NCBI GenBank assembly: GCA_031763025.1
Contig: JASSKH010000041.1
Coordinates: 2,294,001 to 2,358,000 of the forward strand
Length of the DNA stretch: 64,000 bases
From: Macrocystis pyrifera
Lineage: Eukaryota; Sar; Phaeophyceae; Laminariales; Laminariaceae
Reading direction: 5' to 3'
Shown: positions 10,959-22,925 of the stretch, piece by piece
Layout of the letters: each line of letters begins with the position of its first letter
How positions within the stretch are numbered: position 1 is the stretch's first letter
Position numbers and translations under genes: made by a program
Notes under the pieces: generated by a model
Seen by the model: only the letters and a program-made list of their open reading frames with translations
Databases searched by the model: none
Told to the model about the DNA's origin: nothing

Positions 10959-11057
10959 TATTACGGGGGTCCATAGTTAATAGGACCTATGGTATACATA
11001 AAAACCTATATATTTACCTATTTTTACTGGTCCCGTTAACTATGGACTCCCGTAATA
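10959..11057 (+). mobile_element. M1 MITE
   Basis: TATTACGGGGGTCCATAG...GGACTCCCGTAATA; the interior is slightly shortened (ACTAACAATATTT is missing). Confidence 0.9.
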
Positions 11058-11245
11058 GTTGAAATCATTAAAACCTCTTTTCGCACAAACACCGATGAGA
11101 CACGCGTCATTTTGCGACAAATATTCCGAGACATTATGGCGCGCGCATAGGTGGCGCAATCAACCAAAAAACGCCACCGAAAAAAAATTCCGGCTCGTCA
11201 TCACCGCGTAGCACAGACAACAGCCGTAGACCGCTCTCAACTCAC

Positions 11246-14200
11246 CGTGGAAGTGGAAACCGCCGGGTAGTAAAGCGGCTCGAGCACCATAATCTGGAAG
11301 GACTCCAGAACCTGCCTATACACGTCACGCGGGAGCTTGCGCGAGGCCTTCGGGATCAGCATGCTCACAATCTCCCGAGGCTTCTTCGCCTGGTCCTCGG
11401 TCGGCGGCAGCTCTCCAGCCTCCTGGCCCACGCGAATCCTGATGTCATCCATCTCCAACCCTAGCCTCTCTTCCGCTTCCACTCCGAGCACACGCCGCCA
11501 GTCTTCACCGTGAATCTCCTTCAGGCTCCGCAGGGCCCCGATCTCTGTGTCACTCACATCAGACCACGGGCTATCACTCCCGTCCCCCGTGGCGCCACCG
11601 CCATCCGCTGTCGCCGCCACCACGTCAGATGCGCCCATCGACCCAGGGGGCACCACCTCCATCGGTGGTGTTGTCCCCCCTCCCACCCCCACCGTCCTCC
11701 CCTTCTCCCCACCCTTCTCCTGCACCCCTCCGTCACCGCCTTTCACGCCTGAAGAACGTCCGTCGCCGCTAATCTTCACGCCAGCACCTCCGTCGGGGTT
11801 TCTGGCCCAGGCGGACCCTCCCTCCGCTGGCGGCACCACTGCGGCCTCCCCAGGCCTGGCCAGCCTCTTCGACGGCGACGACTCGCGCTTCCCAAGGGCC
11901 TCGTGCGAGGCGTGGCCGCGGCCGCTGTCACCATCGGCGTCGGGCGGGCCGTGGCCCCTCGGGCGACTGGCCCCCGACTTCTGCTCTCCCGATCGCCGGT
12001 TCCGCGACCCTCGCTCCCGCGATCGCCGGCGGTCGGGCGACCTCCGGCCCTGCTGCGACTTGCGCTTGCTTGAGGCGTCCCTGTCCCGCGTGTCCCGCGA
12101 CCCGCCGTCCCGCGCAGAGCGCTCATCTCTGCGGACACCCCACGCCGGCTGAGCGCTTCGCTCCCTGCGGCCCGTCCCGTCGGCGTCTCTCTTCCTCGGG
12201 ATCGATTCGGAGTCGTGGTCGCCCCGCCTGTCAAGTTTTTCCCCCCGCCGTCGTGACTCGTGCCGCTGGCCCCTCGCATACTTTACGGGTGATCGGCTCG
12301 AAGCGCTGCCGCGCCTATCTTCGCTTCTTTGATACCCTTTCCTTCCCGCCCCGCAGTGAGCGCCGTCATCAACGTCGCTGCCGCGCCGCTGCGGTCGAGT
12401 CCCTTCGCCCCTCCCCGCCCCCCCCCCCCCCTTCCACCATCACCACAACAGCTGCCGCTGCCGCCGCTCGTCGCGTTCGAAAGGAGCCGCCGTCGGAAGT
12501 CCCTGCTGTCTCCCCTCCGGCCATCACCACCACCACAACCGCTGCCGCTGCCGCCGCTGTTAGCGTCAGAAGCGAGGCGCAGTCGGGGGCCCCTGCTGTC
12601 TCCCCTCCGGCCACTGTCACCACCACCGCTGCCGCCGCTCGTAGCGTCAGAAGCGAGGCGCCGCCGGCAGTCCCTGCTGTCTTCCCGCCGGCCACCACCA
12701 CCGCTGCCGCCGCTCTTAGCGTCAGAAGCGAGGCGCCGCCGGCAGTCCCTGCTGTCTTCCCGCCGGCCACCACCACCGCTGCAGCCGCTCTTAGCGTCTG
12801 GAACGGGGCGCCGCCTACAATCCCTGCTAGTCTCTCTCGCGCCTCCACCACCACCACCACCCACCACCACGACCGCTGCCACTCCCGCTACTGCTGCCAC
12901 CACTGTTACTATCAGAAGCGAGGCGTCGCCTGGATTCCAGGCTGGCCTCTCTCCCACCAGCCCCACCGCTACCGCTTCCACCGCTTTTACTATCAGAATC
13001 GAGGCGCCGTCTGGGAACCCGGCTGTCTCCCCTCCGGCTTCCGCCGCGCACCGACCGGTCTCGGTCTCTCGACCCAGGGGAGCGAAGAAGAGCGTCATCG
13101 TCTCGGCGGCGGGATGAGCCCGAGGGAGGCGAGACGTCGCGAGAACGGGAGCGATCGCGCGGGCGACCGCCCCCCCTGCCATCGCTCCGACCGTCCCTCC
13201 GCCTGGCACTTCTCGCGTCGTGCCTATCGGCACCAATACCAACCTTCTCCCTCGGCCTCCCGCCGTGGCTGTCGTCCCGGCTGAGCCCCCGAGACCCGTC
13301 CCCCCTCTTTCTGTCCCGGCTCTCACGGCGCTGGCGAGAGGCGGGGGACCTGATCCGCCCGGCCTCGGAAGGGGAGCGCGCGGAACGGGAGCGTGACCGC
13401 CGCCGCCGCACCACCACTGTCGAGGACCTGGAGCGTGAGGAGTGGCGGCGACTCGGCATCGAAGTAACCTGGCCGCGCCGGATGTTCTTGGTCTCGGACT
13501 CGTCTCGGGGCCTACGCGACACTCGGGCCCTGCTGTCATCTCTAGCATGGTCACGACTGCGCGACCTTCGACTGCGGCTGTCGCCTTTACTTCTGCTTCC
13601 ATTGCATATACGATACTCCCTAACCTTGCCTTCGATCGCGCGGGGCCCCGAGGACCCGTCGTTCAACCAAGCATCCGCAGCACAAGCGTTGCGAGCAGCG
13701 CCAGTTGCGCCAGCGCGGCCGTCGCGCCTGCCGTCGTCGCGCCTCTCATCGTCGCAAGGAGCAGTCTCACCCGGTTTGTCCGAAGACGCTCCCTCTTTAG
13801 CATCGCATCGCTTGGAAACGCCGTCCTTGTCGCTAGTCGTAGGCGGAGAAACCACCGTCGATGGAGACGAGGCTGAGGTAGGCTCGGGTGATCGCGGGAG
13901 GGTGGCGTCAACCAAACTCGGCTTGCTTCCGCCCTTGCTCCCACCCTTGCTGTCACATTTACCTTTCCCGCCGTCGGGGGCGCCCACACCGTCCCCCGCC
14001 GCCTTCTTGCCCTCGGCCTCCTTCTGCTTTCCAGACCAGGTTCCGACGCGTTCCGCTGTCTCACGGTTCCTGTCGGAAGGAGAGGAGGAGGAAGAGCAGG
14101 AGGAGGCGGATGAAGACGAGGAACAAGAGGCACCGCCTTTCGAAGTAGGGTTCGAGCGAGAACCTTTGCTGGCGTCGCCTCCAACTCCGTCGCTCGAAGG

Positions 14201-15311
14201 GGTGATGACCCCCTCCCTCGGCGTCCCCGTAGATCGATCGGTAACGCGCTTTCTGTCCGGCGAAGAAGCCGTAGACGGCGTGCTCCGACCGACTGCTTTC
14301 ACAGCACTCTCCCTGGCCCTCGCCGACCCCGACGCCACCACCATCGCCGACGCGCCGTCTTTCCCGGGTGACGAGCCAGAAGCCTTGCTGCCTTTATCTG
14401 ACGGGACAGTCGGTGCCTCTAGCTTGGTCCGCCCGTCCGAGGGCACCGCCGCCGAGGGTGTAGAAGAACCCGCAGGGGCGCCGCCGCCGCTCACTCCCAT
14501 CTTTTCTACGGCGTCAGGAGCGCAGAAGCTGGCCATACCTGCGGCCCCGCCAGTCTTAACCCCTTCATCAGCCTTAACCGCCTTGGGGTCCGTCTTCCTC
14601 GGCCGTCCCCGTCCCCTCTTAACAACAGCCTCTCCGCCAATTCCTGCCGCCGGGGCGGCTGCTGCTACAGCTGCCCCTGCCGCCGTTGCTGCTGCGCGAA
14701 TTTTCGCCCCGATAGTACTACGTCCTCTCGGAGCGGCGACAGCGGTACCACCAAGAGCAACACCACCAGCAGGAGCAGAAGCAGCGGTGGCGGCGGCCCA
14801 CGCGCGGCGCTTCTCCCGATTGGTGTTGACCCAATCGGAGCGCAGTGCGTCCACCTGCATTTGACGCACGGCCAGTCTGAGCCGCGAAACACTCGGTGGC
14901 CAAGACGGCGGTGTTGGCTCGGTCATGACTTCATCGCCGTCATCATCGCCACCAGCACCAGCACCAGCACCAGCGCCGCGGCCTCCACCGCTACCGCTAC
15001 CGCTGCCGTTACCGCTACCGCTACTTCTGGTGCCACTGCTAACACTGGTGAGGGACGGCGTTGGCTCGGACATGACCACATCATCGTCACCATCGCCTTT
15101 GCCACCGCCGCCGCCGCCACCACCACCACCACCACCACCACCACCTACATCACCAACACCGCCGTCGCCACCGCCACCAGCAACACCGTCGCTCCGACCG
15201 CCAGCATCGTCGTTGGGACCAACGGCAGTCGTGACCAGCGCGCTCTGTCGCTCTTCGGCCAAACACCGTGCAAGCTCTCTTTCCACGCGTGCCTCCAGAA
15301 CTCTCATCCGC
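11246..15311 (-). CDS. Set2-like gene, exon i: 4.07 kb Arg/Ser-rich exon
   Basis: The acceptor CGCTGCAG| (15311) is phase 2 and the donor ACG|GTGAGT (11246) is phase 0; both agree with neighbouring exons. The start is a helical RVLEARVERELARCLAEERQ segment. Gly/Asp and Ser/Pro/Lys-rich low complexity follows, then dense RS/RD/RE stretches typical of SR-type splicing factors (RSRSRD, RRRSRSRSARS), then tandem ~22-residue repeats of the form RREDSRDCRRRLASDAKSGG, another basic RS stretch and a more ordered end (REIVSMLIPKASRKLPRDVY). The frame leaves the main register at about 12870 (a GGT/TGG repeat) and returns at 12418-12431 (a 14-base C run); the net effect is zero. Known RS domains are unstructured, phosphorylated and nuclear. 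That this one tethers the enzyme to splicing or Pol II is my inference. Long antisense frames on the plus strand are shadows. Confidence 0.75.
12440..13060 (-). repeat. tandem coding repeat in the Arg/Ser-rich exon
   Basis: About eight degenerate units of 60-75 bp (GAAGCGAGGCG, then TCCCTGCTGTC, on the plus strand) encode the DSRD/RRRLASDA/SGGSGGG repeat. Confidence 0.8.
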
Positions 15312-16621
15312 CTGCAGCGCACGCCAGGAGGGACGGATTTTTGCGGTTAAGGCATACAACGATCGCGGCGGCCCCGAAATGTTGAGAATTTGTGCATGTC
15401 AAATGTCAACCATGTTTTCCAGACATCGTCCATATTTTTCGAGGAGAACGACCGCAATTTCCAGCAATTAAAAAAGAAATCAAGATTCGACCCCTGGGAG
15501 GTTGTGCTGGGTGCTGGATTTCCATCTCGGGAGCGGCGGCGACGATCGCAAAAAAAAAAAACACTTCAGCGAGCATGAAAATAATCTAAACAAACGTGGC
15601 GGCGGGCGTCCGATGAGGGCAGCAGAGCAGGGACCGCGATCTACTTTACAACCCCCCACTATTCTCATCCCCGTAAGCGTCCACTGCATATTGCCATCTA
15701 CATCTACACTCAATCACAAGGCTAAACAACTATTTTTTTAACGCAACAAGTTCAGTCTGTAGACGACAACACGTATTCATCCCCAGTTATAATAGCATGT
15801 ACATCTTAGATACAAGCGTCTTGGCATTTCAACATATAGACTATTAATAGTTATCACACCATCATGCTTTGTTCTTCTCGAGGAGTGAAAGCTCGATCGC
15901 TGTCGCCAAAAGCTTGGTTCGTGTCGTGCCACCGGCGCACAAAACATGTACCGCTCTGTCCTTTAATATACGATCGTTTTGATTAGATATTATTAATAGT
16001 ACACAAACGATCATATGTACAGAGAAAGAGTAATACCAGGTAGAGCACACCTGGTGCGATGTGTGCATACACATACATACGTGCATATATATATATATCA
16101 ACCCATAGAATTACACCCGCCACTCCACTTCAGAATGAAGCTGTGCTCGTAATTATGCATCAAGTGTAGTGGCAAACACGACAAAAACGATGAGCGGATA
16201 GACACCCCACAGATGAAAAAAAAACACCGAGAACGTCGGCAATGCATTCACCCACACTGCGCCTGTACACGCTTCTAACAAGGGAGAAAGAAGCCAGCCC
16301 TCCATCTCTATACGCGCTCCCGTTGCATCGGAACGCATGTCGAGCGAATGCATGAGCTAACACGTGCTGAATCAACGTCAAACGCAAAAAAAAAAAAGTG
16401 CAAGGGCGGACCCCCCACCCCCTAATACACCACCAATACAACTCCAGTGTCCACGTTCAAGAAACAACCAAAGCCAGCACCAACAACACTAGCAAAGCAA
16501 ATTGGATACGTAGGATTCTCTGCCGCAGGGCACAGCGCCCACTATCCCTCAACCACCCAGAAACCGTGTGTGTGCGACTGTTGCCCGCTTGTCACATATA
16601 CTCGTAATATTTTTTACCCAC
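15312..16621. other. intron of the Set2-like gene
   Basis: No other gene seen. Contains TATTAATA at 15842 and 15991, TACCAGGTA at 16034 and an (AT)n stretch near 16088. Confidence 0.5.
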
Positions 16622-16845
16622 CGCGCTCTCACAGTCGCCCGATCCACCGCAACCGCCCCATCCGCCAGCCCCGCCGCCACCATCGCCCCCTGAATAAACC
16701 TCCGCGTGTACATCTTCAGCATCTCCCGGCATACCACAGGAAGGTTCCGCTTAAGGAACAGCTTTTCGGAAGTGACGACCGCCAGGTGGTTCGCGTGTAC
16801 GCGGCCGCAGGTGTTGACCATGTGGATAATGAGCTTATCCATGGC
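16622..16845 (-). CDS. Set2-like gene, exon h: helical region
   Basis: Acceptor TTCTCTTCAG| (phase 0); donor GCGCG|GTGGGT (phase 2), which matches the phase-2 acceptor of the Arg/Ser exon. The frame reads AMDKLIIHMVNTCGRVHANH and then LAVVTSEKLFLKRNLPVVCR, and looks all-helical. I do not recognise the fold. Its place after post-SET suggests a regulatory helical segment like the linker regions of Set2 proteins. Confidence 0.65.
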
Positions 16846-16879
16846 CTGAAGAGAAGCGATGAGAGGCAATCGGCGTAAG

Positions 16880-17041
16880 AGGGCGTGGTGGGCGTAACGC
16901 GGCGCGGTGGAGGGCGGGAGGGGGGTGGGGGAGAGACGCTCAGGGTGCAGTCGCTCACAACCTCGTTCTCGAACAGCACCGGGACCTGGCAGGCCGGGAC
17001 AAAGCCAGGCCGTCACGGTGCTGGCCAGGAGGTGGCTCATA
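16880..17041 (-). repeat. inverted duplication, arm 1 (includes microexon g)
   Basis: The reverse complement of this stretch matches 18268-18423 at roughly three quarters of positions by eye, including CTCCTGGCCAGCACCGTGA and the CCTGAGCGTCTCTCCC block. Confidence 0.75.
16959..16985 (-). CDS. Set2-like gene, exon g: 27-base microexon
   Basis: Acceptor GGCCTGCCAG| and donor GTT|GTGAGC bound nine codons (VPVLFENEV), phase 0 on both sides, fitting exon f and exon h. It is very short, so the call rests on splice signals and phase. Confidence 0.5.
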
Positions 17042-17344
17042 GACTTTTATCACATTTACCTCAACAAGTAATTTGTCCTGGCCAGACTGGATTAAAATAA
17101 AAGGCCTTGCTGCGCTCTCAGAGCTCCCACCCGGAACACGCCTGCCTATCCCGACCTCTCGAAGAACCTTCTGGGCGTTCTTCTTCGATTACTTGCGGAA
17201 CATTCCCGCTTTTCTTTGCTTTCTTTTTTTTTCTTTCTGTTCGTTTTTCGAAAATCACACCCAGCTCAGCTCAGTTGCCACTAAATCTACGACAAAGAAA
17301 AACAAACGAATTTCAAGTTTTTTCCTAAAAAGTGAAAAAAAAAG

Positions 17345-17565
17345 TCAAGAAACGGATCTTCAGAACTCGAGTCAGAATCGAAAAACAGTCGAAACTGAGC
17401 GAGAGAGTCCCTCCCACACTGAATTTAAAATAAAAAGCCCAAAAAACCAAATGACAAAAACAGAACTCGAATCTGAATCGGAAAGCATTCAAAACAGAGC
17501 GAGACAGTTCCTACCACACAGACAAACTTCAAGATACCAGATATCATACGAAGTACGCAGTGCCT
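17345..17565. repeat. two ~115 bp tandem units
   Basis: AGAACTCGAGTCAGAATCG and AGAACTCGAATCTGAATCG head two similar units, each with GAGCGAGA and CC(C/T)ACCACAC blocks. Confidence 0.65.
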
Positions 17566-18267
17566 CACTCAGTATAAACAACAAAACAGGGCAATAAATC
17601 ACACCGAGTTCAGCGCAGCAGCGCAGCGCTAGCCTTTTTCGTACGCACCAGGTATCATACGAAGCATGAAGTTCTTCTTTCTACGATGCGAAGTCTACGA
17701 TGCAAAGTCGCGAGCTGCTGAAGTTGACCGCTATTTGTCGGCTTCTTTGTTCTACGTGTGGAGCTCGGCATGCTTTGTCCTAAACACTCAGCTCTTCGCA
17801 TTTGCAAGTCGCCCATTTATCCACGTCACAAACCAAGCGTGGTTTTTCCTGCGCGACTACGCTCTTGGCATTTGCAAGTCGCCCATTGCGACACGTCATG
17901 AGCATCCTGTCTGCTTCACAATCTGTTCTATTTTACTTCATGGAGCGAGCGTAAAGGGCGGCGAATAGCCGCCCGCGAAGCGGAGCGCCGTGTACAAATA
18001 TAAAAATATGGAACGCCCCGTTCTGCTGCCGCGTCACCCCTGCCTGATCAGCGCGGCTCGTGCTCATCTGGTCACATGGTGTCTATCTATCTTCAGTCGC
18101 CGCTGGCGCTCATTTCGATAGTGACAAGACGGTATAAGCAGGCTGGTTCGCATCGCAGATCAAGACCTGTAGAAGAAATCACGAACGGTACCGACTTTTG
18201 CACACGAAAACATGTAGGCGCTTATGAAAGCAAACACGCGGCGGCGGTCATTTAGTCTGTACTGCCA

Positions 18268-18423
18268 TGAGCCCATCACCTGGCCAGCACCGTGAAGGCC
18301 CGGCCATTATGCCCAGCCCGCCAGGTCTCGGGACTGCTGTGCAAAAACGATGTCATGTGCGAATAGCCCCCTGAGCGTCTCTCCCCTACCCCCCTGGCGC
18401 CGCCCCGCGCTACGCCCACCAGG
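18268..18423 (+). repeat. inverted duplication, arm 2
   Basis: Degenerate inverted copy of 16880-17041. The microexon equivalent has decayed (a stop codon follows ATGTGCGAA). Confidence 0.75.
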
Positions 18424-18935
18424 CTATCATCGCTCCTACATTCGATTTCAGACGTTCATCTGTATCAAAAGGAACTATCCATGCAACAGGTTCCGGAGGC
18501 TGTCTTATCAGTAGTACGAATACGTATCTGTCCACAACATACGTCGCAGGCTGTCTGTGTAACACAAGACACCCGCAAGCCTATCCAAGGTAGTCTCGCA
18601 GCTTGTTTGCTTCGACGCCCACCTCATAACCAACGACGTCTACTTGACACCGCTACACGTACCGGCACCAGGATCTGATCGGTTCTCAAAATATCATATG
18701 CGGTTTTTGCATCTTTTTTCGCGGTTTCGGGAATTTTTTATTTGGCCCGTGGTGAAATCGCCTCCATGTAGGACACTAGAAACCCCTACGAATTTGGTAG
18801 CTTTTCGGGGGTTCGGGTTCTTGGCGTGCGGGCTCCGAATTTGGCCAATATGCGGCAGTGCCAGGTGCGTCCGCTGTGAAATCTGCGGTATCGCACATCT
18901 CCGGTATCAATAGCCACTACGTAGACGCAAATAAC

Positions 18936-19051
18936 TATTACGGGGGTCCATAGTTAATACCAGGTAGGACCTATGATATACATAAAAACCTATATATTTA
19001 CCTATTTTTACTAACAAAATTTGGTCCCATTAACTATGGATCCCCGTAGTA
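18936..19051 (+). mobile_element. M1 MITE with internal TACCAGG insertion
   Basis: Typical M1 except that GTTAATAGGACC reads GTTAATACCAGGTAGGACC (TACCAGGTA at 18958-18966), a 7-base insertion at a TA. Confidence 0.93.
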
Positions 19052-19125
19052 GCATTGATGCGCAAGTAACTATAATAGCCGTGATACCAAAATAACTACA
19101 GTAGTAGCAGTAATATCAAAGGAAC

Positions 19126-19234
19126 TATTACGGGGGTCCATAGTTAACAGGACCTATGATGTACATAAAAACCTATATATTTGCCTATTTTTACTAACAA
19201 AATTTGGTCCCGTTAACTATGGACCCCCGTAATA
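19126..19234 (+). mobile_element. M1 MITE
   Basis: TATTACGGGGGTCCATAG...CTATGGACCCCCGTAATA, intact ends, 75 bp from the previous copy. Confidence 0.93.
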
Positions 19235-19288
19235 GCGGTAATACCAAAGTAACTAGCCGCAAAAAACCGCTATCGGCTTCCAGCTCAC

Positions 19289-19554
19289 CTCTGCGTCGTC
19301 AGGGTGCAGCCACGGCCGCATGTGCTCCCCAGTCTCCGGGTCTTGCCACTTAGGAGTAACCTTCTTCCGGCATCTGCCCTTCCCAGAAGACCCATGACCA
19401 CCGCCGGTTCCTCCCGCACCCCCGCTAAGCACGCCTCCGAGTTGTCCCCATCTTCGCCTCGCTTAGTGCCCAGGGTCTTGATACAGTCAGGGTGTCCGCA
19501 AAGGCAGTCTCGCGCTTCCTCGTCGTAGCGGACATAGCAGTAGTTGAAGGTGAT
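19289..19554 (-). CDS. Set2-like gene, exon f: end of SET and post-SET
   Basis: Acceptor AACGCAG| (phase 0). The frame begins ITFNYCYVRYDEEARDCLCG then HPDCIKTLG: the end of the SET domain (TF-N-Y with the RY turn typical of Set2/SETD2) and the post-SET zinc motif CxCxxxxC. The donor GCAGAG|GTGAGC is used in a different frame, one reading WQDPETGEHMRPWLHPDDAE, which looks genuinely coding. The exon is 266 bases, one short of a whole number of codons, so one base seems to be missing, probably near the GGGGG at the middle. Confidence 0.8.
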
Positions 19555-19691
19555 CTGCGTTCCGTTTCGTGTTTTACGCAAGGAAAAAAAACAAATGCGT
19601 TTTGTGATCGGGGAAGGGGAAAGGGGATGGGCGTGGGGAGGAGAGGGGGCATGGTGGTGTGCAAGAAAAGAATGATTTAAAAAAAAAAACG

Positions 19692-19785
19692 CGTGGGGTA
19701 CTCGTTTGTTGGTTGCCTTCGTCATTTTTGACCGTTGACCACGCATCCTTTTCGAGACGGCGAAGCACCGTTGAAATCGTTCCAA
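19692..19785 (+). repeat. M6 dispersed repeat fragment (subtype A)
   Basis: GGGGTACTCGTTTGTTGGTT and GACCGTTGACCACGCATCC match the 8.9 kb copy; the poly-G head is only four bases. Confidence 0.65.
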
Positions 19786-20583
19786 TCGCGATGTGCCTTT
19801 TCCTGCAACAGAAACCTAAAAACGCGCGCACTGACAGCAGTCGCACATGTAATACACGGTAGCACCATTCCGAGTATGAGGCCTGTGTGCTGGATCTCTG
19901 TGCCGCCCTCCGTGCTTCAACACCTTCAGGGAGTAAATCGTAAAACCGCAGCGGTATATAACCATTTGCTAACAGAAAAGTATGATCGCGAGAGCTCGTT
20001 GCGTACAAAAAACTAGTCCCATTTACATTTTTTTTCGTAAACCACTCTAAAAAACGTACTCCGTACGAACCACGTGCGATCGAACTACGTATCATATCAC
20101 ACCAAGCTCGCAAAAAAAAAAGTCTGCGAGGGAAAAATCGATCTTACACATCACAGCTGAGGTTGTGTTTCGTTTCTTTTTCTTTTTCTTTTTTTCAAAT
20201 ACAGGTTGGGTATACGGGTACGATACGTGAGCAATACTGTTTGAGACGTAAACAGTAAACATAAAATACGTTACCTGTTCCACAAGGGTTTCGTAGAGAG
20301 GGTCGCGAGAGCAAATCAAGAAGGAAAAAAAAAAAAAAAAAAAAAGCGCCAACGCGAAAAGTACCAGATTGTTGCGAAAGTCGCGCGTGGACAAAAACCA
20401 AAAAAAATATATATATATACCACGCTGTTCGGAAATAGAGAGCGCGTTTGGGCCTTGGGGGTGAACAGAAAAAAAAACACTCAGCACTTCCGACCAGAGG
20501 GGTAGACGCTGGTATTGTGTATGTACTTGTGAGCAGATCAATAGGCTGCCCGAATGGAACTGCCGTATTTGAGATACGACGCC

Positions 20584-20692
20584 TATCACGGGGGTCCATA
20601 GTTAACAGGACCTATGGTATACATAAAAACCTATATATTTACCTATTTTTACTAACAAAATTTGGTTCCATTAACTATGGATCCCCGTAGTA
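20584..20692 (+). mobile_element. M1 MITE
   Basis: TATCACGGGGGTCCATAG...CTATGGATCCCCGTAGTA. Confidence 0.9.
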
Positions 20693-21386
20693 GCTCTGTC
20701 GCTATATTCACACTACTCCTGCGCGAGTAAACTGCCTGCTATTAGAATACGGGTATTGAGGCCGTTTCGGGCAGAGCTGTAGAGTGATAGTCGCCACGAC
20801 GGTTCGTAATGTAAGCGGTGTCTGCGAGGAAAAAAACAAACTAAACTTCACAACAGTGAACGAATGCGTTACATAAAAAAAACGAGGCAAGGAGCGGTGA
20901 GGCATCAACAACAACAAAAAACAGCGGGCACGTTTGAATTCCAGTTTTTTTTGGGACAACGAAGTGTTCCCGGTAGCATCGGCCTAAAAAGGGACATTGC
21001 TACTCGTACGAACATCGATATTTTCTTTTGTCCTACGTATGATAACTCTCGTACGATTCTCCCGTTTTTTTTCCCCTGAAAAAGGGCTGCTTCTTGAGCG
21101 TTCGTGATTTTTGGCTCTCTGTGAATTTTCTTGATTGAGGTTTCCCCAACCCCCCCCGTGTTTCTCCTGTGTTTTTCATGACAAGAAAAAAAGAGAAAAA
21201 TCAGCGGAAAACCTCTTCAAAAAGTATGGCCCTTAAAACAGCACAAACAGGGATTGAAAAAACGAAAAAAAACACACTACAGCTTTTGCCAAGGCGAGTT
21301 TTGATTGACGAAATCCTCGATCTCGCAGGTGACCGAGGTGTCTTTCTCCAAACTAATGCAAGCGTGCGCGCACACAGTCTCCCCAC

Positions 21387-21587
21387 CTCCTCGCCCTTGC
21401 GGATGTCGGTCTTCGAAAAAAGTCCGATCCGACGCTTGCCCTGGATGGACCATTTCTGCGTCTCAGCGTTCGGCCCACAGCTGTGGTTCACGAACCTCAA
21501 GATACTGCCCTTCTGGCTCGCGTCGATCACTTCTCCTTCGCCCAGATCCATCACATACTTGTGCTTGTCGCTCTCGCCCAGAGAAGC
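21387..21587 (-). CDS. Set2-like gene, exon e: SET domain catalytic core
   Basis: 67 codons, phase 0 at both ends (acceptor CTTAACAAG|, donor GAGGAG|GTGGGG). The frame contains YVMDLGEGEVIDASQKGS, RFVNHSCGPN, AETQKW and GLFSKTDIRKGEE. NHSCxPN is the AdoMet/active-site knot of SET enzymes, and ETQKW with the downstream RY turn is characteristic of the Set2/SETD2 branch, which methylates histone H3 lysine 36 in the nucleus. All expected core residues are present, so the domain should be competent if expressed. Confidence 0.9.
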
Positions 21588-21624
21588 CTTGTTAAGAGCA
21601 AATACGTCAGGAGACGGCGTTAGT

Positions 21625-22520
21625 CACACATGGAGGAGCTCCCACAGTAACACTCGTATGGCAAGTCAAGACCGTCTTCCGCTACACATTTAGGAGCTCC
21701 CACAATAAAGGGCTCCCGCTATGTGCAGGAGCGGCCTGCACAAAACTTTGTGGAGGACGTGTGTCGTCAATTTCAACCTTTCACGTGGGCCCAGACCAAC
21801 CCGACCCCGACCCCGAACCCGAATCCGAACCCTTTGGGGGCTCGAGGTCGGGAGGGGCAGTCACGCGGCTTCGCCGTGTTTTGGTGGCATTTTTCCTAGA
21901 CAAAAAAAAACGCCGGGCGGCCGGAAGTCCGCCTTGACCAACAAGACCCCCACCCTGCACAAAGTTTCGAGCAGGCCGCTCCTGCATATAGGTCGAGTCA
22001 CACTAAAAGTATTGTATCGACTATAGATCGATCGTCGGCTGTCACACAACCGTCCGTCAATATATTTAGGAACTCCCACACCAAAAAAGTATATTGAGTA
22101 TATAAACCGCCATCCGTCACAGCCGTCCGTCACACATTTAGAAACTCGCACTGCAAAAATAGTGCGAGGTTTATCAAGTATACAAACCGCCATCCGTCAC
22201 AACCGTCCGTCACACATTTTGGAGGTATGACACTGAAAGTAATATATTATGTCAAGAACGCCGTCCGTCACAATCGTATGTCACACATTTTGGAGCTCCG
22301 ACACTAAAAGTACTGTAGTGGTTATACCAGGTATCAAGTCTAGACCGCCGTCCGTCACAGGCCTAATATTCGCCAGTCACACCTCTAGGAACTCCCACAC
22401 TAAAAATAGTACATCAAGTATAGACCGCCCCCCGTCACACGTTTAAGGAGCTCCGACACTAAAACTCGTATACCATCGCCCGTCACAGCCGTCCGCCATA
22501 CATTCAGGAGCTCCCACACG
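21625..22520. repeat. minisatellite, ~75-100 bp units
   Basis: About nine degenerate units built from GGAGCTCC(C/G)ACAC, TAAAAGTA and GCCGTCCGTCACA. It lies in the intron just upstream of the SET-core exon. Confidence 0.8.
21718..21990. repeat. inverted repeat with ~35 bp arms
   Basis: Left arm TGCAGGAGCGGCCTGC with ACTTTGTG; right arm CACAAAGT with GCAGGCCGCTCCTGCA. CCCGA repeats lie between them. Confidence 0.7.
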
Positions 22521-22925
22521 AAAAAAGGCCCATTTAATAAGCAGTCGAAAAAGGCGATTTCTGATATAGAGCCATTTTTCGAAGGGGCACTCAACATTTA
22601 TGAACCCCACCTTCTTGTCGCCTGGCTGCTCGAGTATATAGTTTTGTTGCTCGTTCAGGAGGCATTTTGATTGAGGGAATACGTCAGGCGAAAGCCAGTT
22701 GGAAACTATGTACTCGGTTTCGAGCAACGCGTGTGCTTCACGCACGCGCGAGAAGCCTTCGCCCAAATCGTCGTCGAGGGTCGTGGCCGTAGGCCGTGCC
22801 GAGAGCCACCAAAGCTACGTACAGCAACCGCAGCAGCTGCTGGCGAAGGGGTCATCGATACGGCGCGCCGCTGCCATGGGAAGATGTTGGTGCACTGTGC
22901 TGGCGGACGTGCCACGCTGATTCAC

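Noticed and set aside
11547..14864. Long plus-strand open frames (201, 404, 262 and 460 codons) across 11.5-14.9 kb
   Set aside because: They are antisense to the Arg/Ser-rich exon; GC-rich repeat sequence keeps several frames open. The minus strand has the splice sites and RS pattern.
22685..22700. CCTGACGTATT shared between 22690 and the exon e flank (reads SPDVF on both)
   Set aside because: Eleven shared bases only; the surroundings differ, so it is most likely coincidence.
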